64,000 bases of DNA from an uncultured Alphaproteobacteria bacterium (GTDB taxonomy: Bacteria > Pseudomonadota > Alphaproteobacteria > RF32 > CAG-239): positions 1-64,000 of the forward strand of contig CAJTMA010000007.1 in assembly GCA_910577205.1 (NCBI GenBank), written 5' to 3'. Shown piece after piece: positions 33,361-42,635 of the stretch. Position numbers and translations under genes: made by a program. The notes under the pieces are model-generated. The model was not told the DNA's origin. It ran no database searches and worked only from the letters and a program-made list of their open reading frames with translations. Position 1 is the stretch's first letter. Each line of letters starts with the position of its first letter.

Positions 33361-33675
33361 ATGGTTCAAGCTAATAATTCCGAACAAGAAGGCAAATATG
33401 ATATTTTGCAGAATGCAGCCGGCGAAATCCTAATTATCATCAAATATCATCAAGGAGGCCCGGAAAATCCGCGTTTCGTATATGATGGCGGTTCAACAGC
33501 TCTGCTTTATCGCAGCCGTGAAAGCGCAATTATGTTGGATAATATTAATGATAAAGCCAAAATGCCTTTGAAATCCGTCAACGAGTTGTTGATTGTTGAA
33601 ATTGAGGACGATGATGTGGCTCGTGAATATAAAGTTCCGGTCAGACATATTCAAAGCTTGGATAGATTTCTTTAA
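33361..33675 (+). CDS. Small conserved-looking cytoplasmic protein
   Basis: 104 residues with no signal or membrane span. Recognisable features are a start MVQANNSEQEGKYDILQN, a strand-rich middle (AGEILIIIKYHQGGPENPRFVYDGG) and an end VPVRHIQSLDRFL. No known family. AGGCAGG stands before ATG, and a strong terminator follows the stop, so it is a single-gene transcript between the tRNA and the polysaccharide operon. Confidence 0.65.
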   Translation: MVQANNSEQEGKYDILQNAAGEILIIIKYHQGGPENPRFVYDGGSTALLYRSRESAIMLDNINDKAKMPLKSVNELLIVEIEDDDVAREYKVPVRHIQSLDRFL

Positions 33676-33682
33676 GCCATCT

Positions 33683-33719
33683 AAAAAAACACCCTGTATT
33701 AATACAGGGTGTTTTTTTA
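33683..33719 (+). terminator. Intrinsic terminator
   Basis: ACACCCTGTATT and AATACAGGGTGT form a 12-bp stem with A and T runs on both sides, eight bases after the preceding stop. It may also stop the convergent polysaccharide operon. Confidence 0.92.
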
Positions 33720-33828
33720 TGGTTCAAAGAGCTGGCAGATGCAAATATTTCAGCTCAACTACAGGACTTGCAAGGCCTTAAGACTTGATGGACAAAGAGC
33801 AAAATGGTTTTGCTTTGCCGGTAGAAAT

Positions 33829-34428
33829 TTATACTCTTTTTTGCAATCTTGCTGGAACACCATAATAAATTCCCGGTTCAATCAAATCAGACACTACAAC
33901 TGAACCAGCACCTATAATTACGTTATCACCTACGTTTATATCCGGCTTAATTGTTGTTCCTGCTCCAACGAGAACATTGCTGCCTATGCGGCATTTTCCA
34001 CAAATTGTGCTATTAGGAGCGATATGCGTATAGTCACCAACAATTACCTGATGTTCAACAACAGCTCCGGTATTTATGATGCAGCCTTTTCCGATTTGGG
34101 TTTCAACAGCGCAATAAGCGTTATGCGCGATAAAGCTTCCCTCACCTATTTGGCAACTGTCAGAAATATACGCATCTGGTGCAATGATTGTGACACTATT
34201 TAATGCACCGTAATCTGCTCTGGTCTGATTATCTCCTGAAGCGACATGAACAGCAGAAATATCTTCCAGCAGTTCAGTAATAACCGGAAAACCAAGAACT
34301 GTTTCACCAGGACGCCCGTATTTATCAACAAAGACTATCGATTTTGCACCGTTTGAGATTAAGACATCTGCGACACTTCGCGCATGACCGCCACAACCAA
34401 TTATGTAAGCTGTTTCAGATTGTTTCAT
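33829..34428 (-). CDS. Hexapeptide sugar acetyltransferase (NeuD/PglD/PerB type)
   Basis: 199 residues. An N-terminal Rossmann-like part (YIIGCGGHARSVADVL) precedes a left-handed beta helix of hexapeptide repeats (VGDYTHIAPNSTICGKCRIG...), the layout of acyltransferases that acetylate amino sugars. In this operon, which also has a perosamine-synthase-like aminotransferase, it is a good candidate for the N-acetyltransferase that makes GDP-N-acetylperosamine, as PerB does. That assignment is inference; other nucleotide sugars are possible. Last gene of the operon. Confidence 0.85.
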   Translation of the reverse strand: MKQSETAYIIGCGGHARSVADVLISNGAKSIVFVDKYGRPGETVLGFPVITELLEDISAVHVASGDNQTRADYGALNSVTIIAPDAYISDSCQIGEGSFIAHNAYCAVETQIGKGCIINTGAVVEHQVIVGDYTHIAPNSTICGKCRIGSNVLVGAGTTIKPDINVGDNVIIGAGSVVVSDLIEPGIYYGVPARLQKRV

Positions 34429-34520
34429 TTATAGGGACTCCTTTTTGTCAAATCAGCCCCTATAAAATATAAAAATAAGCACTTACAAACAACAATTAAA
34501 TAAAGAATATCCCCGTTATC

Positions 34521-35654
34521 TTAAACTTCCTTTATCAAATTTGCTAAATAGTTTCCTAAGGTTTCCATATTGGTTTGACTTTTAGCAATCAAGTCGCGAA
34601 CGGGAATGGGCATATAAGCTTTAGCGACAATCGAACGCATTTGGGCACAAAGGTCTTGAGCATCTCCTGCACGAAAATAGAGGATACGATCATAGACAAC
34701 ACCAAGGTTGGTTTTAATATCTGAAACGACAACAGGCACACCTAAAGCTGCGGCATCATAAACAGAACCTCCGCCTGGTCCGCCTTCAAACAGGGTTGTC
34801 TGAATGACAGCTGTTGCCCCTTTCATAATTTGCAATTGTTCTTCTTTGGGAATTAAGCCTAAGAATCTGACTTTATCTTCAATATTCAGCTCTTTTAGCA
34901 AATCTTTCAGTTCCCTGATATATTCCGGCCGGCGTCCGTCTTCCATTGCCCCGGTGAAGATAAATTCCATATCTGCATCTGTTTTTAAATACTCGGCAAA
35001 TGCACGAAAAGCTGTCGGATGGTCTTTATGAATCCAAAACTGGTTAGACATCATAAAATAACGCTTGGGAAGATGATATTTTTTTATTTGCCGAGAATAA
35101 TCTTTGTAATAGCATAAATCAATCTTCGGTGTATAAGGCAATACACAGATTTTCTCCGGAGAAGCCTTAAAAAATTTTATCAAATCATCTTTTACAGTTT
35201 CGGCATTAACGATAATTTTCTGCTGACAATCGACCACATTCTGAAAATAGGCATCTCGGGCTTTAATCTCATCATCAGAAAAAAATTCCGGCAAATAACA
35301 ATGCTGGCAATCATAGAGATAGGCAATAGTCTTGATATCGAGCAGCTTTGTTCCCATATAAGGTAAAACGACATCTAGATTATTTTTCAAAAACGCGCTA
35401 GCAAGAGATGAGAAATAAATAAATTTAATATTTTTAAATTCTTTAAAAATGCTTTTAGCTTGCCGTATTTCACGCTGCTTAACAAAAAAACGTTTTATTC
35501 CCTTGAAATTCCGATAATTAATTACATCAAGCATAATAAATAATTCTAACTGTTGTTTTTTGGCAACACTTTGCAGAGAAAAAATAATATGTTTCAAAAA
35601 ATCATTGGCACCGGAAAGGCCGGTAAAATTTTGCGTCAAAATGCCAACACGCAT
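34521..35654 (-). CDS. Family 4 glycosyltransferase
   Basis: 377 residues, GT-B fold. It starts MRVGILTQNFTGLSGANDF and has the GT4 donor-site stretch TTLFEGGPGGGSVYDAAALG (about 292-311; here GPGGG where many have GFG). FMMSNQFWIHKDHPTAFRAF is the family hinge. It probably adds a sugar during assembly of the surface polysaccharide encoded by the same operon. Ten bases separate it from the GNAT gene upstream and 92 from the acetyltransferase downstream. Confidence 0.88.
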   Translation of the reverse strand: MRVGILTQNFTGLSGANDFLKHIIFSLQSVAKKQQLELFIMLDVINYRNFKGIKRFFVKQREIRQAKSIFKEFKNIKFIYFSSLASAFLKNNLDVVLPYMGTKLLDIKTIAYLYDCQHCYLPEFFSDDEIKARDAYFQNVVDCQQKIIVNAETVKDDLIKFFKASPEKICVLPYTPKIDLCYYKDYSRQIKKYHLPKRYFMMSNQFWIHKDHPTAFRAFAEYLKTDADMEFIFTGAMEDGRRPEYIRELKDLLKELNIEDKVRFLGLIPKEEQLQIMKGATAVIQTTLFEGGPGGGSVYDAAALGVPVVVSDIKTNLGVVYDRILYFRAGDAQDLCAQMRSIVAKAYMPIPVRDLIAKSQTNMETLGNYLANLIKEV

Positions 35655-35664
35655 TTCATATCTC

Positions 35665-36129
35665 CTATAGTCTTTTTATGCAAGATAAACGATCCGTTAC
35701 AAAACCTAATTTTTGATACAGGGAAACTGCAGTTTTATTATCTGCCGACACATCAAGCGATATCTCGGCAATTTGTAACTCTGCGGCCAAATCCATTACC
35801 GCTGCCATTAATTGTTTTCCTAATCCTTTGCCCGAAAATTCAGGAAGAACAGCAATATGGTTTAGATGTAAACGCATTATCCCAAAACAATCTTTGGGGT
35901 AGACATAAGCCAAGCCGAGCATTTCCCCTGCGTCAAATAAGCCGAAAACAACAGCTTCTCCGGCGTTCAGAAAATCTGCGCATTGCTTTACTTTGTCCGC
36001 AATGAATTCGTTAGAAAAGACAGCGGCAGGAAATGAATGTTGAAAAGACTCTAAAAAAAGTTCCCTTATTGTTTCATCATAAACAGAAAAATCTTCTGAT
36101 TTCAATTTTCTGATATTTATACCAGTCAT
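35665..36129 (-). CDS. GNAT-family N-acetyltransferase
   Basis: 154 residues. The GNAT fold shows the acetyl-CoA site in LPEFSGKGLGKQLMAAV (the Q/RxxGxG/A motif) and the following AEISLDVSADNKTAVSLYQKLGF. It overlaps the WbqC-like gene by four bases, so it belongs to the polysaccharide operon and could acetylate a sugar amine or a lipid precursor. The substrate is unknown. Confidence 0.88.
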   Translation of the reverse strand: MTGINIRKLKSEDFSVYDETIRELFLESFQHSFPAAVFSNEFIADKVKQCADFLNAGEAVVFGLFDAGEMLGLAYVYPKDCFGIMRLHLNHIAVLPEFSGKGLGKQLMAAVMDLAAELQIAEISLDVSADNKTAVSLYQKLGFVTDRLSCIKRL

Positions 36130-36830
36130 ACCAGCTTTCCTTTGGTAACCATATTTTTGACGGTGTCAACATCATTAAACATCAGCACATCGATAATTGA
36201 CAAGAACGGAACAAACTCTTTCCCAAATTGGGGATAGGCTTCTATTTCTTTTTCTAAGAATTTTAAAGTTAAATTTTGCGCCGCAAAATCTTCTCGGTTA
36301 TAGAGATGCTGCCCGTTTATGTTGTTAATGTATGTTTCCCCATTTAATTTTTGGGTGATGTCAATGATTTTGCTTTGAGCATTAACATCACGGTTATAAT
36401 CAATATCTGATGAAAACAACAATTCCGTAGTTATTCCCAGACGGGCGTTAAGGTGTCTGAGGCTATACTCAATTAATTTCGGAACATTTCGGTTATCATA
36501 ATTGACGACATCTTCAATGAGCGAAAATGTTTCCTTAAAATACGGCGCATGGCGATAGGCATTGGCAATCTTATTTAAGTAGTCAGCTTTAAGCTCCGGA
36601 TTTGACGTAAACGACACTTGGTTGATTAAATCCCGAGAGCCATGCTTATCGACAGCCAACGTTACTTTCGTTTCTTCACCATTTTGCAAAATCGTATGGC
36701 GATTAATCCAGCCTCTTATCCATTGAACATCATCATAAAGAACATATACATCCACTGCATTTATCAGTTGAAAGTAGCCAATATAAGGAAAAAGATATGG
36801 CTGCATTACGGCAATTTTTTTATTTGGCAT
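36126..36830 (-). CDS. WbqC-like family protein
   Basis: 234 residues beginning KKIAVMQPYLFPYIGYFQL, the hallmark of the WbqC family (MQPYxFPYxGYFxL), followed by DDVQWIRGWINRHTILQNG. WbqC proteins are found in O-antigen and other polysaccharide clusters, next to aminotransferases; the reaction is not established. It overlaps the end of the aminotransferase gene by 11 bases, so it is tightly coupled to it. Confidence 0.88.
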   Translation of the reverse strand: MPNKKIAVMQPYLFPYIGYFQLINAVDVYVLYDDVQWIRGWINRHTILQNGEETKVTLAVDKHGSRDLINQVSFTSNPELKADYLNKIANAYRHAPYFKETFSLIEDVVNYDNRNVPKLIEYSLRHLNARLGITTELLFSSDIDYNRDVNAQSKIIDITQKLNGETYINNINGQHLYNREDFAAQNLTLKFLEKEIEAYPQFGKEFVPFLSIIDVLMFNDVDTVKNMVTKGKLV

Positions 36831-37914
36831 AAAATTCTCCTATTTTAGCGCAAATATAATCCACGTCTTTTTCTTCCAATGCCGGATAGGAGGGCAGATT
36901 AATACCGCGCAACGCAATATCTTCAGCTACGGCATGGCGTTCATATTTCTGCGCATAGACCGGCATGGTGTGAATCGGGTAAAATGTCGGACGGGTTTCA
37001 ATTCCCTGCTCTTTCAGATAATTACGCAGTTCTTCGCGCTCGCTTTCACTATCGGCCAGAATTGAGCACATCCACCATGTATGGCGAACCTTGCCGACAG
37101 CGTCATGGAATTTGACCGGAAGATTTTTTAATTTTTCTTTATACCATTTGGCAACATTTTGCTTGCGGGCAATAAAATCTTCCACCTGCTCAAACTGAGC
37201 CAAGCCAATGGCAGCCTGAATATTAGTCATCCGGTAATTATAGCCCATGGTATCATGCCAATATTCCCGATATTTGGCCAAGCCCTGTCCTTTGAAATGC
37301 ACCAAACGACCATACAAATAATCACTATTGGTTAAAACCATGCCGCCCTCACCGCAAGTAATGGTTTTATTGCCAAAGAATGAGAAGCAGGCGACATCGC
37401 CGAAAGAACCGACTTTTTTGCCTTTATATTCCGAGCCAATAGCCTCGGCGCAATCTTCAATAACAAAGAGATTATGTTCTTTGGCAATAGCCATAATTGT
37501 ATCCATATCGCAGGGATGCCCATAGAGGTGGACAACCATAATCGCTTTGGTTTTCGGCGTAATTTTGGCTTTGACATCTTCCGCATCCAACTGCCAAGTA
37601 TCCGCCCGGCTGTCAGCAAAGACAGGCGTTGCGCCGACTTGCAAAATCGGATTAGCGGAGGCTATGTAGGTAAATGTCGGCACAATAACCTCATCCCCTT
37701 CTCCCAAACCCAGAGCAACCAAAGCCAAGTGAATGGCAACCGTTCCGTTGCACACGCCGGTGCCGTGTTTGACGTCGATATAACCAGAAAAGGCTTTTTC
37801 AAAATCATTGACGAATTTTCCCTTTGATGAAATCCATGTTGAATCAAGGCATTCGTTCACATACTTTTTTTCATTTCCGGTCAAGCTCGGCTGATAAACG
37901 GCATATTTATACAT
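36820..37914 (-). CDS. DegT/DnrJ/EryC1 aminotransferase, perosamine-synthase-like
   Basis: 364 residues. The PLP lysine is in FFGNKTITCGEGG (about 186), with GTVAIHLALVALGLGEGDEVIVP and VIEDCAEAIGSEYKGKK as other DegT marks. The start PSLTGNEKKYVNECLDSTW and the overall pattern closely resemble GDP-4-keto-6-deoxymannose 4-aminotransferase (GDP-perosamine synthase, Per/RfbE) from Caulobacter and Vibrio. Its substrate would be the product of the Gmd encoded upstream. The assignment is good but not proven by sequence alone. Confidence 0.85.
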   Translation of the reverse strand: MYKYAVYQPSLTGNEKKYVNECLDSTWISSKGKFVNDFEKAFSGYIDVKHGTGVCNGTVAIHLALVALGLGEGDEVIVPTFTYIASANPILQVGATPVFADSRADTWQLDAEDVKAKITPKTKAIMVVHLYGHPCDMDTIMAIAKEHNLFVIEDCAEAIGSEYKGKKVGSFGDVACFSFFGNKTITCGEGGMVLTNSDYLYGRLVHFKGQGLAKYREYWHDTMGYNYRMTNIQAAIGLAQFEQVEDFIARKQNVAKWYKEKLKNLPVKFHDAVGKVRHTWWMCSILADSESEREELRNYLKEQGIETRPTFYPIHTMPVYAQKYERHAVAEDIALRGINLPSYPALEEKDVDYICAKIGEFYAK

Positions 37915-37972
37915 TCAGATATTCCTCCTAAAAGCTATACTATAAAAAAGCAGGATCAGTTTTTATCATCTA

Positions 37973-38806
37973 TCAGCCCCTTACCTTTAATGCCGGAATG
38001 AAACCGAAGAGATAATGACGAGATGTTTTATTAAAAGATATAATTCTCCATATCAAAAGCCCACAGAAATAATAAGATTTGATTTTATGTGCAAGATTAA
38101 TATGCTTTTTATAGATTGCAGAATGATCTTTTGCTTGACGGTCCTTATATTTTCGATTAGTGCTTAAACCACCGAGTTCAAAATTAGCTATTATTTCATT
38201 CAAGTAAGAAACTTTTTTACCTGCAAACTTCCAAGCCCTAATATTGAATTCATAGTCAGCATAAATCGGATATGCTAAATCATACCCTCCTAATTTTTCA
38301 AAAATTTTTTTATGATAAAAAATAACCTGATGGCAAATACCTTTACGAAATACACTTTTAGCATTTTGAGCATAGCCATAGTAATTAACTGTATTACCTT
38401 CATGGTAATCACTTGTATCCTCTCCGCTTTCCGGATTTAGAAAAAAGATATCTCCGAAAACAATCAACGGCTGGGTCTCATTAAACCTATCAACCACTTT
38501 TTGGCAAACATCATCTGAATAAAAGCTATCATTAGAATTTAAAAAGTATATAATATCGCCGTGTGCTGCTTTAATACCTTTATTCATAGCATCATAGACA
38601 CCCTTATCTGGCTCCGAAACCAAATAACCTAAAAGAGCCTCATACTCTTGAAATATTTTAACAGTATCATCGTTTGAACCGCCATCGACAGCAATAACTT
38701 CAATATTCTGATAGGTTTGCGATTTAATACTCTCCAAAGTTTTTCGCAAAGTAACTGCCGAATTCTTGGTTACAACAATAATTGAGATTAAAGGATTATG
38801 CTTCAT
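37973..38806 (-). CDS. Family 2 glycosyltransferase
   Basis: 277 residues, GT-A fold. It begins NPLISIIVVTKNSAVTLRKTLESI, has the nucleotide-binding VIAVDGGSNDDTVKIF and SEPDKGVYDAMNKGI, and the DxD-like LNSNDSFYSD near residue 92. A hydrophobic C-terminal stretch (SYYFCGLLIWRIISF) may associate with the membrane. It overlaps the fcl stop by four bases. The likely role is transfer of one sugar of the repeat unit. Confidence 0.9.
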   Translation of the reverse strand: MKHNPLISIIVVTKNSAVTLRKTLESIKSQTYQNIEVIAVDGGSNDDTVKIFQEYEALLGYLVSEPDKGVYDAMNKGIKAAHGDIIYFLNSNDSFYSDDVCQKVVDRFNETQPLIVFGDIFFLNPESGEDTSDYHEGNTVNYYGYAQNAKSVFRKGICHQVIFYHKKIFEKLGGYDLAYPIYADYEFNIRAWKFAGKKVSYLNEIIANFELGGLSTNRKYKDRQAKDHSAIYKKHINLAHKIKSYYFCGLLIWRIISFNKTSRHYLFGFIPALKVRG

Positions 38807-39861
38807 TGTTTAATATACCATTCATAAAAGTCTTTGATACCTTGTTTGAGGGGGATTTTGGGTGTCCAGCCCAGAGATTTAATACGGGTAGCATCCATCA
38901 TTTTGCGCGGTGTGCCGTTTGGTTTGGAAGTGTCATATTCCAGTTTTCCGGCAAAGCCCGTGGCTTCTTTAACGATTTCAAACAAGTCTTTTAACTGAAT
39001 ATCATCCCCATTGGTGATATTGACGTGTTCTCCGATATCCTCATAGTCTTTATTTTCCATCAGGTAGACACAGGCATCAGCCAAATCGTCAGAGCTCATC
39101 AATTCACGATAAACAGAACCATCTCCCCAGAGAACAACCTTGTCCCGGAAAGCACCAACTTGATTCAAAGCCCATTCAAGCGAAGCATTATCGGTATAAT
39201 TAACTTTCTCATCCAATCCCCAGCCTAATTTATATTTCTGCAAATCGGTGCGGATAGCTTCAAAATTATTTTCAGACAGCAGCTTAGCTAAATGGAAACG
39301 GCGCATAATCATCGGCAGCAAGTGTGCGGTTTCCATATTAAAATTATCGCCAATACCATATTGGTTTGTCGGCATAACCGAAATATAATTTGTGCCATAT
39401 TGTTCATTGTAATAACGGCACATTTTTATTGCGGCAATTTTAGCCAAAGCATAAGCTTCATTGGTTTTTTCTAATTCCGAAGTGAGGAGGCAATCCTCTT
39501 TCATCGGCTGCGGCGCCAAACGCGGATAAATACAGGATGACCCCAAGTTCAAAAGTTTTTTAACCCCGGTGAGGTAAGAACTGTGAATAACGTTAGCATC
39601 TATCATCAAGTTTTGATAAATAAATTCCGCCGGATAGGTTTGGTTAGCCATAATCCCGCCGACTTTAGCCGCGGCCAGAAAGACGTAATCAGGTTTTTCT
39701 GCTTCAAAAAATGCTAATGTCGCCGCCTGATTGGTTAAATCCAATTCCTGAGAACTGCGGGTTATGATATTGGCATAACCCTTTTCTTTCAGTTTACGAA
39801 CGATTGCCGAACCTACTAACCCTCTGTGGCCGGATACATAAATCTTCGCATCCTTTTCCAT
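38803..39861 (-). CDS. fcl: GDP-L-fucose synthase
   Basis: 352 residues. The Rossmann motif GHRGLVGSA (11-19) and the catalytic YALAK (Tyr-Lys) of short-chain dehydrogenases are present; VFLAAAKVGGIMAN and SCIYPRLAPQPMKE are GMER signatures. It is some 35 residues longer than the E. coli enzyme because of an insertion around residues 190-225 (LLSENNFEAIRTDLQKYKLG), a variant seen elsewhere. It turns GDP-4-keto-6-deoxymannose into GDP-L-fucose, so it competes with the aminotransferase for the Gmd product. Three bases separate it from gmd. Confidence 0.92.
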   Translation of the reverse strand: MEKDAKIYVSGHRGLVGSAIVRKLKEKGYANIITRSSQELDLTNQAATLAFFEAEKPDYVFLAAAKVGGIMANQTYPAEFIYQNLMIDANVIHSSYLTGVKKLLNLGSSCIYPRLAPQPMKEDCLLTSELEKTNEAYALAKIAAIKMCRYYNEQYGTNYISVMPTNQYGIGDNFNMETAHLLPMIMRRFHLAKLLSENNFEAIRTDLQKYKLGWGLDEKVNYTDNASLEWALNQVGAFRDKVVLWGDGSVYRELMSSDDLADACVYLMENKDYEDIGEHVNITNGDDIQLKDLFEIVKEATGFAGKLEYDTSKPNGTPRKMMDATRIKSLGWTPKIPLKQGIKDFYEWYIKQ

Positions 39862-39864
39862 GAT

Positions 39865-40932
39865 TTAAGCCTCTCTGGGGGTTAAAGTTTCATAACCGTT
39901 ATCGTTCAAAAGCTTTTCTTTCTTGGCCAGCTTCAAATCTTCGGCAACCATTTCTTTAACCAAAGCGGCTAAATCATAATTAGGTTTCCAACCCAGTTTT
40001 GTTCTGGCTTTGGTACTGTCGCCTAAAAGGAGTTCTACTTCGGCCGGGCGGAAGAAGCGCGGATCAACTTCAACCAACACTCTGCCGCTCTGCTTATCAA
40101 TACCTTTTTCATTAACGCCTTCGCCCTGCCATTCAATATCAATGCCCAATTCTTTGAAAGTCATGCTTACAAAGTCACGGATTGAAGTGGTCGTGCCGGT
40201 CGCCAAAACATAATCTTCGGGTTTGTCCTGCTGCAATATCCGCCACATTCCTTCAACATAGTCTTTCGCGTGACCCCAGTCGCGTTTGGCGCTTAAATTG
40301 CCAAGGTATAACTTATCCTGCATTCCTAAAGAAATGCGGGAGGCGGCCATGGTAATTTTACGGGTTACGAAAGTTTCGCCACGACGCGGGCTTTCATGGT
40401 TAAACAAAATGCCGTTAGAGGCAAAAATACCAAAGCTTTCGCGGTAATTGACGCAAATCCAATAAGCATAAAGTTTAGCTACGGCATAAGGCGACCGCGG
40501 ATAAAACGGGGTGGTTTCGGACTGTATCGGCTCTTGTATCAAACCATATAATTCGGAAGTCGACGCCTGATAAAACTTTGTCTTTTTTTCCAAACCGCAA
40601 ACGCGAATGGCCTCTAACAAACGCAATGTGCCAAGCGCATCCGTATCTGCAGTATATTCCGGGCAATCCCAAGAAACTTTAACGTGCGACTGCGCAGCCA
40701 GATTATAGACTTCATCAGGCTCAACTTCTTTTATCAGGCGGATAAGGTTAGAACTGTCAGTTAAATCACCGTCATGCAGCTTTATTTTTCCGGCAAGGTG
40801 GTCAATTCTCCCGGTGTTAAAGAGTGACGACCGGCGTTTTATGCCATGAACTTCATAGCCTTTTTCCAGCAAAAGCTCTGCCAAATATGATCCGTCTTGT
40901 CCTGTAATACCTGTAATTAATGCTTTTTTCAT
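39865..40932 (-). CDS. gmd: GDP-mannose 4,6-dehydratase
   Basis: 355 residues, standard length. GITGQDGSYLAELLLEKGYE gives the NADP-binding GxxGxxG; SPYAVAKLYAYW gives the catalytic YxxxK; NHESPRRGETFVTRKI is a strong Gmd signature. It makes GDP-4-keto-6-deoxy-D-mannose, the branch point to fucose (Fcl) and perosamine (aminotransferase), both encoded downstream. Its ATG overlaps the stop of the upstream glycosyltransferase by one base (TAATG). Confidence 0.96.
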   Translation of the reverse strand: MKKALITGITGQDGSYLAELLLEKGYEVHGIKRRSSLFNTGRIDHLAGKIKLHDGDLTDSSNLIRLIKEVEPDEVYNLAAQSHVKVSWDCPEYTADTDALGTLRLLEAIRVCGLEKKTKFYQASTSELYGLIQEPIQSETTPFYPRSPYAVAKLYAYWICVNYRESFGIFASNGILFNHESPRRGETFVTRKITMAASRISLGMQDKLYLGNLSAKRDWGHAKDYVEGMWRILQQDKPEDYVLATGTTTSIRDFVSMTFKELGIDIEWQGEGVNEKGIDKQSGRVLVEVDPRFFRPAEVELLLGDSTKARTKLGWKPNYDLAALVKEMVAEDLKLAKKEKLLNDNGYETLTPREA

Positions 40933-41855
40933 TACTTGTCCTCGTTAATTAAGTTAATTCCCATGATACGGATGACGCGGCGGCCTTTCCGTAAACGAAA
41001 AGTCAACAGCCAATGGCGAAGCTGTTTCAGTTTCTCATAATGTTTCCAATAAAAAAGATATTTGTGTTTGTTCGGCAGAGAGGTTCGGCTTAAAATTTTA
41101 AGCAGCAAACCAAGCGGCATCTTGCGATTATCTTCGATTTCCTGTGCCAGTTCTTTGCTACAGCCATAAACTTCTCGTTTGACTTCAACACTCTCTGCAT
41201 TCAACATATCCATATGTGTGCCTGACAAACCGTCTTTGCCGAAAACAGCATAAGATACCGGCACTTTTACAAAAGAAGCCCCTTTTAACAAACTGCGCAG
41301 AATGAAATCATAGTCCGCAGAGATTTTATATTTGATGTTGTGCAATCCGACACGTTCAAACAGGCTGCGTTTAAACACCATTCCCTGATGGCAGCAAGCC
41401 ATAGCGCCGAATATGGTTCGAAAATCCATATCTTTTTCATCATTGCCTATGATTTTTCCGCCTTTTTCATAACTGACGGGAGAATATGAGAAATCCGCCC
41501 GACTGTGACGCAAGGCTTTTACGGCCTCTGCCAAACCAGCCGGATTATTCAGATAGTCGTCAGAATTAATGAAGCAGACATATTCACCCTGAGCCTTTGC
41601 AATACCGCGATTAAACGCATCATAAATTCCTTTGTCCGGCTCAGAGAATATTTTTATCCAACCCTGATTTTCATAGGATTTAAGAAAATCAAGCGTTCCA
41701 TCCGTCGAAGCGCCGTCAATTACCAAGTGTTCGATACGGACATCTTGCTGACTGCGAATACTCTCCAGGCAACGGAGCATTTGCTCCCGCCGCCCGCTAG
41801 ACAACAGGTTAAACGATGCGGTAATCACACTGACATCAAATGGCTTAGGCATCAA
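40932..41855 (-). CDS. Family 2 glycosyltransferase
   Basis: 307 residues. FDVSVITASFNLLSSGRREQ, EHLVIDGASTDGTLDFLKSY and FSEPDKGIYDAFNRGIAKAQ mark the GT2 fold, with a FINSDDYL acidic motif. It resembles WcaE/WcaA-type enzymes that sit beside gmd and fcl in other bacteria, though the acceptor is unknown. Adjacent (no gap) to the nucleotidyltransferase gene and one base overlapping gmd, so firmly in the operon. Confidence 0.9.
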   Translation of the reverse strand: MMPKPFDVSVITASFNLLSSGRREQMLRCLESIRSQQDVRIEHLVIDGASTDGTLDFLKSYENQGWIKIFSEPDKGIYDAFNRGIAKAQGEYVCFINSDDYLNNPAGLAEAVKALRHSRADFSYSPVSYEKGGKIIGNDEKDMDFRTIFGAMACCHQGMVFKRSLFERVGLHNIKYKISADYDFILRSLLKGASFVKVPVSYAVFGKDGLSGTHMDMLNAESVEVKREVYGCSKELAQEIEDNRKMPLGLLLKILSRTSLPNKHKYLFYWKHYEKLKQLRHWLLTFRLRKGRRVIRIMGINLINEDK

Positions 41856-42329
41856 TCAAGCTTCCTTTTTCCATTCAGCCAGAATCCATGAAGATGAATT
41901 AGCCTTATTTTCACCGCCGACACCAAACGCTAAACTAACATTTAACTTTTGGCAAACCGCAGATTCCGGAATATTATCTTTGGTGCGATCACCGCCATTG
42001 GCAAAAACCAAGACGCTGTCTTTATATTTCTCGCGGGCGCGGCTAATGCCGTCACTGGCGGAGTTATCATCATCATTGAAAGCCAAAACATCCACAACGC
42101 CTTTCAGATTTTCGCAAATCACACGGCGGGTGTGAAAATTCATAAAATTTTTGCCTTTTTTGCGGCACAGCCACTCATCTGAATTTAACAGCAGAATCAC
42201 GCCGTCGCTGGCTGCCGCACTGGCGCGTATCATTTCAATATGACCCTCGTGTATCGGGTCAAAGCCGCCGCTTACTATGTAATATTTTTTAGCAGAAGCT
42301 GCGTCATTATTCTCAGGGTGACGATACAT
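41856..42329 (-). CDS. Cytidylyltransferase-like enzyme (HxGH family)
   Basis: 157 residues. VSGGFDPIHEGHIEMIRASA contains the HxGH nucleotide-binding motif of glycerol-3-phosphate/heptose-type nucleotidyltransferases. The second motif, normally ISSTxI, is replaced by SSSWILAEW near the end. It activates a phosphorylated small molecule, perhaps a sugar for the same polysaccharide; the substrate is not inferable. First gene of the operon; AGAGGA precedes ATG, and an intrinsic-terminator-like hairpin lies just upstream in the leader. Confidence 0.82.
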   Translation of the reverse strand: MYRHPENNDAASAKKYYIVSGGFDPIHEGHIEMIRASAAASDGVILLLNSDEWLCRKKGKNFMNFHTRRVICENLKGVVDVLAFNDDDNSASDGISRAREKYKDSVLVFANGGDRTKDNIPESAVCQKLNVSLAFGVGGENKANSSSWILAEWKKEA

Positions 42330-42353
42330 ATCTGTTTTCCTCTTAACTATTAC

Positions 42354-42374
42354 AAAAAACCACCCAAAGGGCGG
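42354..42374 (-). promoter_or_regulatory. Hairpin with T run in the polysaccharide-operon leader
   Basis: On the minus strand CCGCCC-TTT-GGGTGG (42360-42374) is a perfect stem followed by six T, ending 25 bases before the first start codon. A promoter cannot fit between it and the ATG, so either the operon is read through it or it is an attenuator. The 306-base gap 42330-42635 shows no other clear signal apart from an upstream GGGCG..CGCCC stem that could compete with it. Confidence 0.65.
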
Positions 42375-42635
42375 CAGAGTTTTAAACAGGTATGCAATAA
42401 GATTAGGACGAATCCCACTTTAACAAGCTCTACATCAGAGCAATCAATTTTCTATCCGATTACAAAAGCCGTTCAAAGCTCCGGGCGGGATGCGCCCTAA
42501 ACAGCAGGCTCATTCCCGCGGTTTGGACTAATAATAACGGAGGGGGCAAAGTTTTTCAAGCAAATTTTAGCAATTATGCTATTAATCAGAGAAAAAATTT
42601 AAATATATCCATCTAATGGAAAAACTCTGGTTTTA

